64,000 bases of DNA, taken from assembly GCF_030317035.1 (NCBI RefSeq), contig NZ_JASZYK010000007.1, positions 305,634-369,633 of the forward strand, in the 5' to 3' direction. Position numbers and translations under genes: made by a program. Under the pieces are notes generated by a model that saw only the letters and a list, made by a program, of their open reading frames with translations, ran no database searches and was not told where the DNA came from. Below, in pieces: positions 54,438 through 63,311 of the stretch. Origin of the DNA: Variovorax sp. J22G73 (GTDB lineage: Bacteria; Pseudomonadota; Gammaproteobacteria; Burkholderiales; Burkholderiaceae_C). Numbering within the stretch: position 1 is the first letter of the stretch; each line of letters begins with the position of its first letter.

Positions 54438-54538
54438 AAGAAAACCCCCGCTTGCCGCTCCCCCGTGGAACCCCGGCAAACAAATTGCTTCCAAGCTGTG
54501 TATATTGGTTCGACAGCCGCCGACAAGGACAAGCACTC

Positions 54539-55984
54539 ATGATGGGCCAGAAATTGAAGATCACCGGCTGGGTCGCCGCCGGCGCCGTTGCAGGCGTCCT
54601 GACCACCGTCTCGTTGCAGACAGTCGCACGCGGATCGCTTGCGCCACTGCCGCTCGAGGAATTGCAGCAGCTCGCTGCCGTCTTCGGCATGGTCAAGAGC
54701 GACTACGTCGAGCCGGTCGACGAGAAAAAGCTCATCTCCGACGCCATTTCGGGCATGGTCGCCGGGCTCGACCCGCATTCCCAGTACTTCGACAAGAAGT
54801 CCTTCAAGGAATTCCGCGAGGGCACGACCGGCCGCTTCGTCGGCGTGGGCATCGAGATTTCGCAGGAAGACGGCCTCATCAAGGTCGTGTCTCCCATCGA
54901 AGGCTCCCCGGCCTTCCGTGCCGGCCTGAAGCCCAATGACCTGATCACCAAGATCGACGACACCGCCGTGCGCGGCCTGTCGCTGAACGAGGCGGTCAAG
55001 CGCATGCGCGGCGAAGCCAACACCAAGGTGCTGCTGACCATCTTCCGCAAGGACGAGAGCCGCACCTTCCCCGTGACGATCACGCGCGAAGAAATTCGCA
55101 CGCAGTCGGTGCGCGGCAAGATGATCGAACCCGGCTACGGCTGGATCCGCCTCTCGCAATTCCAGGAACGCACCGTCGACGACTTCGTGAAGAAGATCGA
55201 CGAGCTGTACAAGGAAGACCCGAACCTCAAGGGCCTGGTGCTCGACCTGCGCAACGACCCGGGCGGCCTGCTCGACGCGGCGGTGGCGGTGTCGTCGGCC
55301 TTCCTGCCCGAGAACGTCACGGTGGTCACCACCGACGGCCAGCTGGCCGAAAGCAAGTCGGTCTACAAGGCGGCGCCTGAGTTCTACCAGCGCCGTTCGG
55401 GCAGCGACCCGCTGCGCAGCCTGCCGGCCGCGCTGAAGACCGTGCCGCTGGTGGTGCTGGTGAACGAAGGCTCGGCCTCGGCCAGCGAGATCGTGGCCGG
55501 CGCCCTGCAAGACCACAAGCGCGGCGTCATCATGGGCAGCCAGACCTTCGGCAAGGGCTCCGTGCAAACGGTGCGCCCGCTGGGCCCCGACACCGGCCTG
55601 AAGATCACCACGGCGCGTTACTACACGCCGAGCGGCACCTCGATCCAGGCCAAGGGCATCGTGCCCAACGTGCTGGTCGACGAAAGCGCCGAAGGCAGCC
55701 CCTTCGCCGCCCTGCGCATGCGCGAGGCCGACCTCGAGAAGCATCTGGCCAGCGGCCAGGGCCCCGAAGTGAAGGACCCTGAACGCGAAAAGGCCCGCGA
55801 CGAAGCCCGCAAGCGCCTCGAGGAAGAAGCCAAGAAGCCGCCGCAGGACCGCAAGACGCCCGAGTTCGGCACCGACAAGGACTTTCCGCTGGTGCAGGCT
55901 ATCAACCGCCTGAAGGGCCAGCCGGTGCTGGTCAGCAAGACACAGGTGATCGTCGAGAACAAGGAAGAGAAGAAGGAAAACTGA
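54539..55984 (+). CDS. ctpA: C-terminal processing protease (S41 family)
   Basis: This 481-residue periplasmic serine protease has an N-terminal signal/anchor (ITGWVAAGAVAGVLTTVSL), a helical lead-in with GLDPHSQYFDKKSFKEF, a PDZ domain (IKVVSPIEGSPAFRAGLKPNDLITKID, residues 114-140) and the catalytic core. The dyad is Ser314 in NEGSASASEI and Lys339 in QTFGKGSVQ, a 25-residue spacing as in Prc. A highly charged tail (EREKARDEARKRLEEEAKK) follows. Starts with two consecutive ATG codons. moeB follows 11 bases later. Confidence 0.95.
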   Translation: MMGQKLKITGWVAAGAVAGVLTTVSLQTVARGSLAPLPLEELQQLAAVFGMVKSDYVEPVDEKKLISDAISGMVAGLDPHSQYFDKKSFKEFREGTTGRFVGVGIEISQEDGLIKVVSPIEGSPAFRAGLKPNDLITKIDDTAVRGLSLNEAVKRMRGEANTKVLLTIFRKDESRTFPVTITREEIRTQSVRGKMIEPGYGWIRLSQFQERTVDDFVKKIDELYKEDPNLKGLVLDLRNDPGGLLDAAVAVSSAFLPENVTVVTTDGQLAESKSVYKAAPEFYQRRSGSDPLRSLPAALKTVPLVVLVNEGSASASEIVAGALQDHKRGVIMGSQTFGKGSVQTVRPLGPDTGLKITTARYYTPSGTSIQAKGIVPNVLVDESAEGSPFAALRMREADLEKHLASGQGPEVKDPEREKARDEARKRLEEEAKKPPQDRKTPEFGTDKDFPLVQAINRLKGQPVLVSKTQVIVENKEEKKEN

Positions 55985-55995
55985 CCCGGTGGCGC

Positions 55996-56772
55996 ATGGA
56001 AGATAGCGAGCTGCTGCGCTACTCGCGCCACATCCTTCTCGAGGAGTTCGGCATCGACGGCCAGGAGCGCGTCAGTGCCGGACGGGTCCTGGTCATAGGC
56101 GCCGGCGGGCTGGGCTCGCCGGTGGCCCTTTACCTCGCGGCAGCGGGGGTCGGCCACATCACGCTGGTCGACGACGACGAGGTCGATCTCACCAATCTTC
56201 AGCGCCAGGTCGCGCACACGCAAGCGCGTGTCGGGCTGGCCAAGGTCGACTCCGCCGCGCAGGCGATGCGCGACATCAATCCCGGTATTTCCATCACGAC
56301 CCACGCCGTGCGTGCAGACGAGGCCTTGCTGTCGCGCCTGGTCGCCGAGGCCGACGTGGTCGTCGATTGCTGCGACAACTTCGTCACCCGCCAAGCCGTC
56401 AACCGCGCCTGCGTGATGCATGCGAAACCGCTGGTGGCGGGCGCGGCGATTCGCTTCGACGGCCAGTTGAGCGTGTACGACACCCGCGACGACGCCTCAC
56501 CCTGCTACGCCTGCCTGTTCCCGCCCGACGCGGCGTTCGAGGAAACGCGATGCGCGGTGCTGGGGGTGTTCGGCCCGGTGGTCGGCACCATCGGCACGCT
56601 GCAGGCAAGCGAGGCGCTCAAGCTGCTGGCCGGCATCGGCCCGTCGCTGGCGGGCGAGCTGCTGATGTTCGACGGGCGCAGCACCTCGTTCGACACCTTG
56701 CGCGTGGCGCGCGACCCGCAATGCGGCGTCTGCGCGCAGCGCCCTGCCCTCTTCCCACAAGAAACCGCCTAG
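55996..56772 (+). CDS. moeB: Molybdopterin-synthase adenylyltransferase MoeB
   Basis: MoeB (HesA/ThiF family) adenylates the C-terminus of MoaD, or of ThiS-like proteins, for sulfur transfer. The 258-residue protein begins RYSRHILLEEFGIDGQE and has the nucleotide loop VLVIGAGGLGSP, DDDEVDLTNLQRQ, CCDNFVTRQAVNRAC and two zinc pairs (CYAC and CGVC). The conserved RCAVLGVFGPVVGTIG segment carries the active-site region. ThiF cannot be excluded, but MoeB is the usual call for this neighbourhood. It provides a second molybdenum link in the window. Confidence 0.92.
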   Translation: MEDSELLRYSRHILLEEFGIDGQERVSAGRVLVIGAGGLGSPVALYLAAAGVGHITLVDDDEVDLTNLQRQVAHTQARVGLAKVDSAAQAMRDINPGISITTHAVRADEALLSRLVAEADVVVDCCDNFVTRQAVNRACVMHAKPLVAGAAIRFDGQLSVYDTRDDASPCYACLFPPDAAFEETRCAVLGVFGPVVGTIGTLQASEALKLLAGIGPSLAGELLMFDGRSTSFDTLRVARDPQCGVCAQRPALFPQETA

Positions 56773-56787
56773 GCCAGGGCTCAGGGC

Positions 56788-58797
56788 TCAGGGTTGTTTA
56801 GCGCCCTTGGCCCGCGCGGCGCCATTGGCAGCCGCACCAGCGGTCGGCTTGTTCGCATCCGCCAGCACGCCCTTGCAATCGGCGTCTTCTCCCGGGCCCG
56901 TCTCGATGGTCGCTGCCAGCGCCAGCAACGGGTTGATCGCGCCCAAGGCCAGGGCGGCCAAGCCGCGCTCTGCCAACGGCGTGACCTGCAGGCCCCCGCT
57001 CGGCGCCCCGAAGGTGCCGCCCACCACCAGCGGCGTGCGGATCGACAGGATGCTCTTGCTCTTGGGCTCCGGGCGAACCACGAAGTCGAGGCCCTCGGTC
57101 GCGAGGTTGGCCTGGCCGGTGGCGGTGAACACGGCGTTGGTGGTGTCCAGCACCAGCGTGCGCCCGGTCATCAGCCCCTTGTTGACGTCGAAGGCGATGG
57201 CCGCGCAGCGCAGTTCGACGTTGCGATCGCCGCGCAGCAAGAACTTGATGATGTCGCCGCCCACCAGCGTCGCGAACACCGGCAGGAGGTTGCCGAACTG
57301 GCCCCGGCCGGAAATGATGGCCACGTCGCCCGACACCCCGCCCAGCCAGTTGGCCACGGTGCTGCCGGAGCCCGACAAATTGACGCGCCCGTCGAGCCGG
57401 CCCACGCTGTTGCCCGTGGTCTCCAGCTTGGGAATCAGCCGGGCCAGTTGCATCGCCCGCACGTCGAGCGAGGCACGAATGTCGGCCGGATTCTTCGAGG
57501 CGTCGATGCGGATCGCGCCGGCCAGCTTGCCGCCCGCCACGCCCAGGTCGAGCGGATCGAGCGTGAGCACGCCGTCGGCCAGCTTCACCTGCACACTGCC
57601 GCGGTCCAGCGGAATGTCGCGCACGTTCTGGATCTTGTCGGCCGTGTACTTCACGTCGGCATTCATGGCGCGCAGGCGCTCGAAATCCAGCGGCGCGGTG
57701 GGCAGCACCTTGCCGCCCGGGCGCTTGACCTGGGTGACGGTCGGCGGCGGCGCCACGCCCTCGACGGTGTTGGCGGTGCGAGCGGTCGGCGGCAGGCCGA
57801 TCAGCGGGCCGAGGTCGTCCATGTCCATCACGCGGGAACGCAGGTCGCCCGACAGGTGCGGCAGCTTGCCAGCCTGGTCGAACTTCATGTCGCCGGAAAT
57901 GTCCGAAAGACCCAGCTTGCCCTTGAGGGCATTGGCCTCCCAGAGCTTGCCGCGCTTGCCCAGCTTGCCGCTCAGCGCGTAAGGCGATGTCTGCGGCAGC
58001 GCGATGCCCAGCAGCGGGTACAGCGCGCCCAGTGTCTGCCCCCTGATGTCGAAGGTGGCGTCCACGCCGTCGAGGTCAGACAGGGCGGCCACGGTGCCGG
58101 CCGCCTTCAGCTTGGTCTGGCCCGCAGCCGCGTTGATCTCGACCGGAAACGGAGGCGCCCCCGCGGCGCTGATCTGCAGCACGTTGCCGGCGCGACCGTT
58201 CGCGGTCAGCGGCTGGCCCTTGTAGCGGCCCTTGATGCGGTAGTCGAGCGGCATCTCACCGCGGCCGGAGTCATAGCTCAGGTCGGCATGGATGTCCACG
58301 CCGAGGTGCTTGGCCAGGAAGTCGACGGCGCCGGTGTCGACCTGGATCAGCCCGATGTCGGGCACCGTGCCGGAATCGGAAGTGTCCTTGCCGAGCGCCC
58401 ACGTGCGCCGCCCGTCGGCCTCCATCTGCAGGCCCACCGTCGGCGAGAACAGCGCCAGCCGCGGAATGACGATCTTGCTGCCGATGAGCGGCCAGATGCG
58501 AATATCGAACTCGGCGCGGTCGGCCTTCACCAGGTAAGGGTCGCGCGCCCAGTCGGGGTTGGCGAACTCGATGCCATCGAACTTTACGGTGGCCTGGCGC
58601 CAGCCGAGGCCCACATCCAGCCGCCGCGTGATCTCGAACTTGCGCCCGGTCTTCTCGCTGACGTAGCGGTTCAGCGGCTCGCGCAGCACGTCCCACGGGA
58701 AAAACATGAGCACGACGACCAGTACCGCGAACAGCAGCACAACGGAGCCCAGCAGCTTTTGCCAGAGCGGCCGGGTGCGGAAAATGTTCGTTGCCAT
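56788..58797 (-). CDS. AsmA family protein
   Basis: This 669-residue protein has an N-terminal membrane anchor (WQKLLGSVVLLFAVLVVVLMFFPW) and a long, beta-strand-rich periplasmic body. AsmA signatures are present: REPLNRYVSEKTGRKFEI near the start and, in the second half, SGSGSTVANWLGGVSGDVAIISGRGQFGNLLPV and CAAIAFDVNKGLM. It resembles the AsmA/TamB-like proteins that bridge inner and outer membrane for lipid transport. Its 3' end lies 15 bases from moeB, convergent. ATG 58797; the frame is open further upstream. Confidence 0.93.
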   Translation of the reverse strand: MATNIFRTRPLWQKLLGSVVLLFAVLVVVLMFFPWDVLREPLNRYVSEKTGRKFEITRRLDVGLGWRQATVKFDGIEFANPDWARDPYLVKADRAEFDIRIWPLIGSKIVIPRLALFSPTVGLQMEADGRRTWALGKDTSDSGTVPDIGLIQVDTGAVDFLAKHLGVDIHADLSYDSGRGEMPLDYRIKGRYKGQPLTANGRAGNVLQISAAGAPPFPVEINAAAGQTKLKAAGTVAALSDLDGVDATFDIRGQTLGALYPLLGIALPQTSPYALSGKLGKRGKLWEANALKGKLGLSDISGDMKFDQAGKLPHLSGDLRSRVMDMDDLGPLIGLPPTARTANTVEGVAPPPTVTQVKRPGGKVLPTAPLDFERLRAMNADVKYTADKIQNVRDIPLDRGSVQVKLADGVLTLDPLDLGVAGGKLAGAIRIDASKNPADIRASLDVRAMQLARLIPKLETTGNSVGRLDGRVNLSGSGSTVANWLGGVSGDVAIISGRGQFGNLLPVFATLVGGDIIKFLLRGDRNVELRCAAIAFDVNKGLMTGRTLVLDTTNAVFTATGQANLATEGLDFVVRPEPKSKSILSIRTPLVVGGTFGAPSGGLQVTPLAERGLAALALGAINPLLALAATIETGPGEDADCKGVLADANKPTAGAAANGAARAKGAKQP

Positions 58798-59041
58798 GGT
58801 GCCCTTGTTACCCCAGAGATCGTGCCGTCCGGGTCGGCAATGGACCGCACAACCCGTGAGGGATTGCCTACGAAGCGCGCTTCGAGGCACGTCCCGTGAA
58901 AGCGTCGGAACCCGCCTACAACGCCCGGCCCGCGAAGCTTGCATGATGCGCGTCGGAACGGCCGCATTCTCCAAGGCGGTCGTTCAGGCAGCGGCAACGC
59001 TGCGAATGCACCTGCCAACGTCAGAGGAAACGCGGTTCGGC

Positions 59042-59446
59042 ATGGACTCCAGATTGCAGACCTACGTTGTCGAAGACAACCTCACGATCCGTGAAAACCT
59101 CATTGGCACGCTGGAAGAGCTCACCCCCACCACGGTCGTCGGCTTTGCCGAGACCGAAGGCGTGGCGCGTGCGTGGCTCGACGGGCACGCTGAGGGATGG
59201 AACCTCATCGTCGTCGATCTTTTTCTCAAGCAAGGCAGCGGGCTGGGCGTGCTGCAGGCCTGCCAGCGGCGAGGGCCCGGCCAGAAAGTGGTGGTGCTCA
59301 GCAACTACGCGACGCCCGACATCCGGCGGCGCTGCGCCGACTTCGGGGTCGACGCGGTGTTCGATAAGTCGAACGAAATCGAAGCATTGGTCGACTTCTG
59401 CCTCTTGCAGGCGCGGGCGTTGCACCCTTCGCACAAGGCGGAGTGA
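59042..59446 (+). CDS. Single-domain response regulator (receiver only)
   Basis: This 134-residue protein is a stand-alone receiver: YVVEDNLTIRENL (acidic pocket), LIVVDLFLKQGSG with the phosphoacceptor Asp59, VVVLSNYATPDIRRRC (Ser/Thr switch position) and DAVFDKSNEIEALVDF with the conserved Lys. No output domain follows. ATG 59042 fits the beginning of the fold; in-frame ATGs further upstream exist. Its 3' end faces the NarL-type regulator gene, and a histidine kinase lies 0.8 kb away, so it may modulate that pathway. Confidence 0.85.
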   Translation: MDSRLQTYVVEDNLTIRENLIGTLEELTPTTVVGFAETEGVARAWLDGHAEGWNLIVVDLFLKQGSGLGVLQACQRRGPGQKVVVLSNYATPDIRRRCADFGVDAVFDKSNEIEALVDFCLLQARALHPSHKAE

Positions 59447-59498
59447 AAACGCCCTGAAAAGCGCCACAAGAGGCGCCGGTCAGGGCGTGGGGGCGATC

Positions 59499-60131
59499 TC
59501 AATCGATCAGCTTGTTCTTCAGCGCGTAGTAGGTCAGGTCGCTGTTGGAAGAGAGGTTCATCTTCTCCATCAGGCGCGTACGGTAGGTGCTCACGGTCTT
59601 CACGGACAGCGACAGCGTCTTGGCGATGTCGCCGGCGGTCTCGCCCTTGGCCAGCTTCAGGAACACCTGGAACTCACGCTCCGACAGCTGCTCGTGCGGC
59701 GCGGCGTCGTCCTTGCGGTCGAGCTGGCGGGCCAGCAGTTCGGCCACGGCGGGCGTGATGTAGCGCCGGCCCAGCGAAATGGTGCGGATGGCGTTGACGA
59801 TCTCGATCGGATCGCACTCCTTGTTGAGGTAGCCGCTCGCGCCCTGACGGATCAGGTTCATCGCGTAGTGCTCCTCCGGATACCCGCTCAGGATCAGGAT
59901 GCCCACGTCCGGCGCCTTGGCGCGGATCATGGCGAGCGCGTCGATACCGCTTTGCCCGGGCATCGAAAGGTCCATGACCAGCACATCCAGCTCCGTGGTG
60001 CGCACCAGTTCGATGGCTTCGCGCCCGCTGGCAGCTTCGCCCGCCACGCGCAGGTCCACGTGCTCGGAGAAGAACTGCCGGAGGCCCGATCGCACGATGG
60101 CGTGGTCGTCCACAATTCCAATTTTGATCAT
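59499..60131 (-). CDS. LuxR/NarL-type response regulator
   Basis: This 210-residue regulator has a receiver domain (IGIVDDHAIVRSGLRQFF, phosphoacceptor Asp54 in VLVMDLSMPG, LILSGYPEEHYA, GASGYLNKE) and a C-terminal LuxR helix-turn-helix (QLSEREFQVFLKLAKGETAGDIAKTLSLSVKTVSTYR, split over residues 145-182). It is divergent from the CHASE3 kinase across 107 bases with an inverted repeat, so the two are the likely cognate pair. Confidence 0.94.
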   Translation of the reverse strand: MIKIGIVDDHAIVRSGLRQFFSEHVDLRVAGEAASGREAIELVRTTELDVLVMDLSMPGQSGIDALAMIRAKAPDVGILILSGYPEEHYAMNLIRQGASGYLNKECDPIEIVNAIRTISLGRRYITPAVAELLARQLDRKDDAAPHEQLSEREFQVFLKLAKGETAGDIAKTLSLSVKTVSTYRTRLMEKMNLSSNSDLTYYALKNKLID

Positions 60132-60149
60132 CTGTTACTTTCGTCGTTG

Positions 60150-60174
60150 TGTTGCGGACATGCGGGTCGCAACA
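60150..60174. promoter_or_regulatory. Inverted repeat in the kinase/regulator divergent promoter
   Basis: TGTTGCG (60150-60156) and CGCAACA (60168-60174) are perfect seven-base arms with an 11-base spacer, between the divergent regulator (60131) and kinase (60239) starts. A NarL/LuxR-type regulator often binds such sites. Confidence 0.45.
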
Positions 60175-60238
60175 TTCCGGGTCCCTGATTGTTGTCAATT
60201 ATTCACGAACTTGCGTAGTAAGCAGCCCTGAAAGTTTC

Positions 60239-61591
60239 ATGCACTGGTTAGCACCTCCAAAAATGGCCCTGAGCCTGCTGCTCGCGGCACTCGCCGCGCT
60301 GGCCCTCGTCGGGATCAACGAGGCCGGATACCGGCAGTCCAGCCGCGCCCTCGTCGACATCGACGAGGCGCAGCAGGTGCGCGGCGAACTCAACCAGATC
60401 ATGCAGAACATGCTCGACGCCGAGACCGGACAGAGAGGCTACCTGCTGACAGGCGAAACCAGCTACCGACAACCCTACGACAAGGCGGTCAAGGAGGTCG
60501 ACGGCCGCCTGGCCACGCTGCGCCGCCTGTACGCCGGCCACCCGGCCGAGCTGAATCAATTGGGGGAGCTGTCGAAGCACGTGCTGCGCAAGGTGGCCGA
60601 GATGGACATGAGCGTGCGCCTGCGCCAGGACGGCAAGGAGGACGCGTGGAAATTCGTCATCACCACCGACGTCGGCCGCGAGGAAATGGACGCCATTCGC
60701 GCCACGGCCGGCGAGCTGGTGAAGATCAGCAACGCCACCCTGCACGAGAGCCAGAGGCAGGTGCTGCGCTCGCTGCTGCTCGCGCGCATCGGCACGGCCA
60801 TCGTGGCGCTGGCGGCGCTGTTCGCGTTCTACCTATACCTGCGCCAGACCCATGCGCTGCGCTCCGTCGGCGAGCGCCAGCAGGAAGCCCTGCAGCGCGA
60901 ACGCAACGCGCTGGAAGACGAGGTGCGCGAGCGCACCGCCTCGCTGGCCGAGCTGGCAACCCATCTGCAGGACGTGCGCGAAACCGAGCGCGGCTACCTC
61001 GCGCGTGAACTGCACGACGAACTGGGTTCGCTGCTCACCGCCGCCAAGCTGGACGTGGCGCGGCTGAAGTCGCGGCTGGCCGACGCACCCGACGCCATCC
61101 AGCGGCTGCAGCATCTGACCGAGTTGCTGAACAGCGGCATCGCGCTGAAGCGCCGCATCATCGAAGACCTGCGGCCCTCGTCGCTGTCGAACCTGGGGCT
61201 GGTGGCGTCGCTGGAAATTCTGGGGCGAGAATTCGCGGAGCGCTCGGGCCTGCAGATCGAGATGGCGCTCGAGCCGGTGAGCATGGACGAGTCGCGCCAG
61301 CTCACCATCTACCGCATGGTGCAGGAGAGCCTGACCAACATCGGCAAGTACGCGGAGGCCAGCGAAGCCACCATCGTGATGAAGAACTACGAGAACCACG
61401 TGGTGGTGGAAGTGGCGGACAACGGCAAGGGCTTCGACACGCAGCGCATGCGGCCGTCGACGCACGGCCTGGCCGGCATGCGCCACCGGGTGGAGGCGGC
61501 GCGCGGCAAGCTCACGGTGTCGTCGATGCCGGGGCACGGCACGCGCCTGAGCGCGATGCTGCCGCTGGTGAAGATGCCGGCAAGCGCCTGA
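60239..61591 (+). CDS. CHASE3-domain sensor histidine kinase
   Basis: The 450-residue membrane kinase has an N-terminal TM helix (ALSLLLAALAALALVGI), a periplasmic CHASE3 domain (DAETGQRGYLLTGETSYRQPYD is its signature, residues 60-81) and a second TM helix (IGTAIVALAALFAFYLYL). A coiled coil leads to a HisKA_3 domain with LARELHDELGS (His259) and a HATPase (VQESLTNIGKYA, DNGKGFD, HGLAGMRHRV). HisKA_3 kinases pair with LuxR/NarL regulators, matching the divergent gene. ATG 60239 is preferred; an earlier in-frame start at 60149 adds a polar tail. The signal is unknown. Confidence 0.94.
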   Translation: MHWLAPPKMALSLLLAALAALALVGINEAGYRQSSRALVDIDEAQQVRGELNQIMQNMLDAETGQRGYLLTGETSYRQPYDKAVKEVDGRLATLRRLYAGHPAELNQLGELSKHVLRKVAEMDMSVRLRQDGKEDAWKFVITTDVGREEMDAIRATAGELVKISNATLHESQRQVLRSLLLARIGTAIVALAALFAFYLYLRQTHALRSVGERQQEALQRERNALEDEVRERTASLAELATHLQDVRETERGYLARELHDELGSLLTAAKLDVARLKSRLADAPDAIQRLQHLTELLNSGIALKRRIIEDLRPSSLSNLGLVASLEILGREFAERSGLQIEMALEPVSMDESRQLTIYRMVQESLTNIGKYAEASEATIVMKNYENHVVVEVADNGKGFDTQRMRPSTHGLAGMRHRVEAARGKLTVSSMPGHGTRLSAMLPLVKMPASA

Positions 61592-61793
61592 CGCGCGGCA
61601 TCCGGGCACTGGGCACTTGTTCACGGTGATGCGCGAGGGTGACTCGGCCATCTCCTACGCACCCCGCCCGCGACCGCTGACAGGTCCCGGGCAGCCCCCC
61701 ACTTAAGGTAACTCCTGTGCCATCCGGAACTCCCCACAGGGTTGCTGGATGGGCCGTTTCAAAGACACGAGGCCAGCCTCGAAGGAGTTCCGC

Positions 61794-61958
61794 ATGTTGC
61801 ATTACGCAGTGGTGTTTCTGGTCATCGCGCTGATTGCCGCCCTGCTCGGCTTCAGCGGCATCGCGGCGAGCGCGGTGGGTATCGCGAAGATCCTTTTCGT
61901 GATCTTCGCCATCCTCGCGATTGCCAGCTTCCTTGCCGGCTTGCTACGACGCAAGTAG
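61794..61958 (+). CDS. DUF1328 small membrane protein (YtjA-like)
   Basis: This 54-residue protein has two hydrophobic helices (AVVFLVIALIAALLGFSG and AKILFVIFAILAIASFLAG) and a basic tail (LLRRK), the DUF1328/YtjA pattern. AAGGAG lies 8 bases before the ATG. The family is induced by stress in several proteobacteria. It opens a same-strand run of membrane-associated genes. Confidence 0.92.
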   Translation: MLHYAVVFLVIALIAALLGFSGIAASAVGIAKILFVIFAILAIASFLAGLLRRK

Positions 61959-62012
61959 CGTCGTTACGATCCACAGGCTCTCGCATTTCATCTTCCCGGA
62001 AAGGACTTTCAC

Positions 62013-62387
62013 ATGAACACGACCAAGACCGCTTCGCAACTCGCCGACGACGCGCGCCAGACCGCCAACGATGCGGTGGAATCCACCCGCGCCTATGCAC
62101 AGAACGCGGTGAATGCGGCCGGCGAAAAGGTCCGCGACCTGCGCCGCGATGCAGAGCCCGCCGTCGAGCAGCTCGCAGCCCGCGTGCAGCAAGCTGTGCA
62201 GCGCGGCCTCGATGCCGCTTCGACCACCAGCGCACGCGCCCAGCGCCGCCTCGAACAGGCTGCAGACGTGACCGGCCGCTACATCTCCGACCAGCCGGTG
62301 CGCTCGGTGCTGATCGCAGCCGCCGCTGGCGCCGCCATCACGGCGTTGATCGTGCTCGCCAGCCGCCGCAGCCGGGACGACTACTGA
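62013..62387 (+). CDS. DUF883 family protein (YqjD/ElaB-like)
   Basis: The 124-residue protein has an amphipathic, Ala/Gln/Arg-rich helical body (QLADDARQTANDAVESTRAYAQ and onward) and a single C-terminal TM helix (SVLIAAAAGAAITALIVLASRRS). YqjD/ElaB-type proteins are inner-membrane anchored and can bind stationary-phase ribosomes. The conserved basic C-terminus after the helix (RRSRDDY) is present. Spacing to its neighbours suggests co-transcription with 62426-63868. Confidence 0.88.
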   Translation: MNTTKTASQLADDARQTANDAVESTRAYAQNAVNAAGEKVRDLRRDAEPAVEQLAARVQQAVQRGLDAASTTSARAQRRLEQAADVTGRYISDQPVRSVLIAAAAGAAITALIVLASRRSRDDY

Positions 62388-62425
62388 TCCGCTGAGTACC
62401 CGTCGTTCCATCGATTCCCGGCACC

Positions 62426-62809
62426 ATGCTTCATCCGATTTTTTCCACGGTGCTCGGGCATCCGGAACTCGTCGCTGACCACATCGCCAACTACGCCGCA
62501 CTCGTTCGCCAGGAAACTGCGCAAGCGGGGCGCGGCCTTGTCGCCCGCCTCGTCGCGGGCGTTCTGGCGGCTGCCAGCGCCATGCTGGCCCTCGGGCTGA
62601 TCGGCGTTGCCGTGCTGCTCGGCGTGCTTCATGGCAGCTTTCACTGGGTGCTCGTAGCTGTGCCCGGTGTGGCTGTGGTGATAGCCGCCTTCTGCGCCTG
62701 GTACGCGATGCGGCCTAGTCCAAGCCATGGATTCGACGACCTGCGCTCGCAGGTCAACGCCGACCTAGAGGCCCTGCACGCAGCAGGCGCACGCCATGAA
62801 CGGCATTGA
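62426..62809 (+). CDS. Phage-holin-like DUF1469 (YqjE) membrane protein
   Basis: The 127-residue protein has an N-terminal amphipathic segment (HIANYAALVRQETAQAG) followed by two TM helices (LVAGVLAAASAMLALGLIGVAVLL and WVLVAVPGVAVVIAAFCAWY) and a charged tail. This fits the DUF1469/YqjE holin-superfamily group that accompanies YqjD. No lysis role is implied. The 3' end overlaps the next gene by 14 bases. Confidence 0.85.
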   Translation: MLHPIFSTVLGHPELVADHIANYAALVRQETAQAGRGLVARLVAGVLAAASAMLALGLIGVAVLLGVLHGSFHWVLVAVPGVAVVIAAFCAWYAMRPSPSHGFDDLRSQVNADLEALHAAGARHERH

Positions 62810-63311
62810 GCGCTCGCCACTGACGCCGCAGCAGCGCTTGGCGCTGTCGCGGCGTGCACTGGTGAGGCAGCTTCATGGTGGCGAAGACGGACCGGACATC
62901 GGACGCAGACCAGCGAGCTACGGTTCCGATGATGATCTTGAATATGCGCATCACGAGCCGTTGGCCGGGATGCCGCCGCACGGACAGCACGAAGGGCCGC
63001 CACGTGGCGCAGGCGGCAATGTGTGGCTCTCGATGGGCCGCAGCGTCGCAGAGCGCTGGTGGCGCAGGCATCCCGCCCACGCGGTCGGTCAACTGGCCCG
63101 CCCGCTGCTGGAAAGCTACGCGCGGAAGAAGCCAGCCAAGCTCATGGCCATCGCCGCGGCCACAGGCGCCGTGGTGGTGCTCGTGAAGCCGTGGCGCTTG
63201 CTGTCGGTCACGGCCGTGCTGGCAGCGGTACTGAAGACATCCGACGTGGCTGACGTTGTCAACACGCTGATGCAGAAGAACTCAAGCCCCCCACGAAAGG
63301 ACCCTCCATGA
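62796..63311 (+). CDS. Membrane-associated protein of unknown function
   Basis: The 171-residue protein has a basic N-terminal helix (SPLTPQQRLALSRRALVRQL), a Gly/His-rich polar centre, and a C-terminal hydrophobic stretch (KLMAIAAATGAVVVLVKPWRLLSVTAVLAAVLKTSDV). It occupies the place of yqjK in yqjD-yqjE-yqjK clusters but is longer. It overlaps both neighbours: 14 bases with the DUF1469 gene and four (ATGA) with the ferritin-like gene. The function is unknown. Confidence 0.75.
   Translation: MNGIERSPLTPQQRLALSRRALVRQLHGGEDGPDIGRRPASYGSDDDLEYAHHEPLAGMPPHGQHEGPPRGAGGNVWLSMGRSVAERWWRRHPAHAVGQLARPLLESYARKKPAKLMAIAAATGAVVVLVKPWRLLSVTAVLAAVLKTSDVADVVNTLMQKNSSPPRKDPP

Noticed and set aside
56794..58899. 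Plus-strand open frame of 701 codons opposite the AsmA gene
   Set aside because: It is an antisense shadow of a recognised AsmA protein, without a plausible start region or domains.
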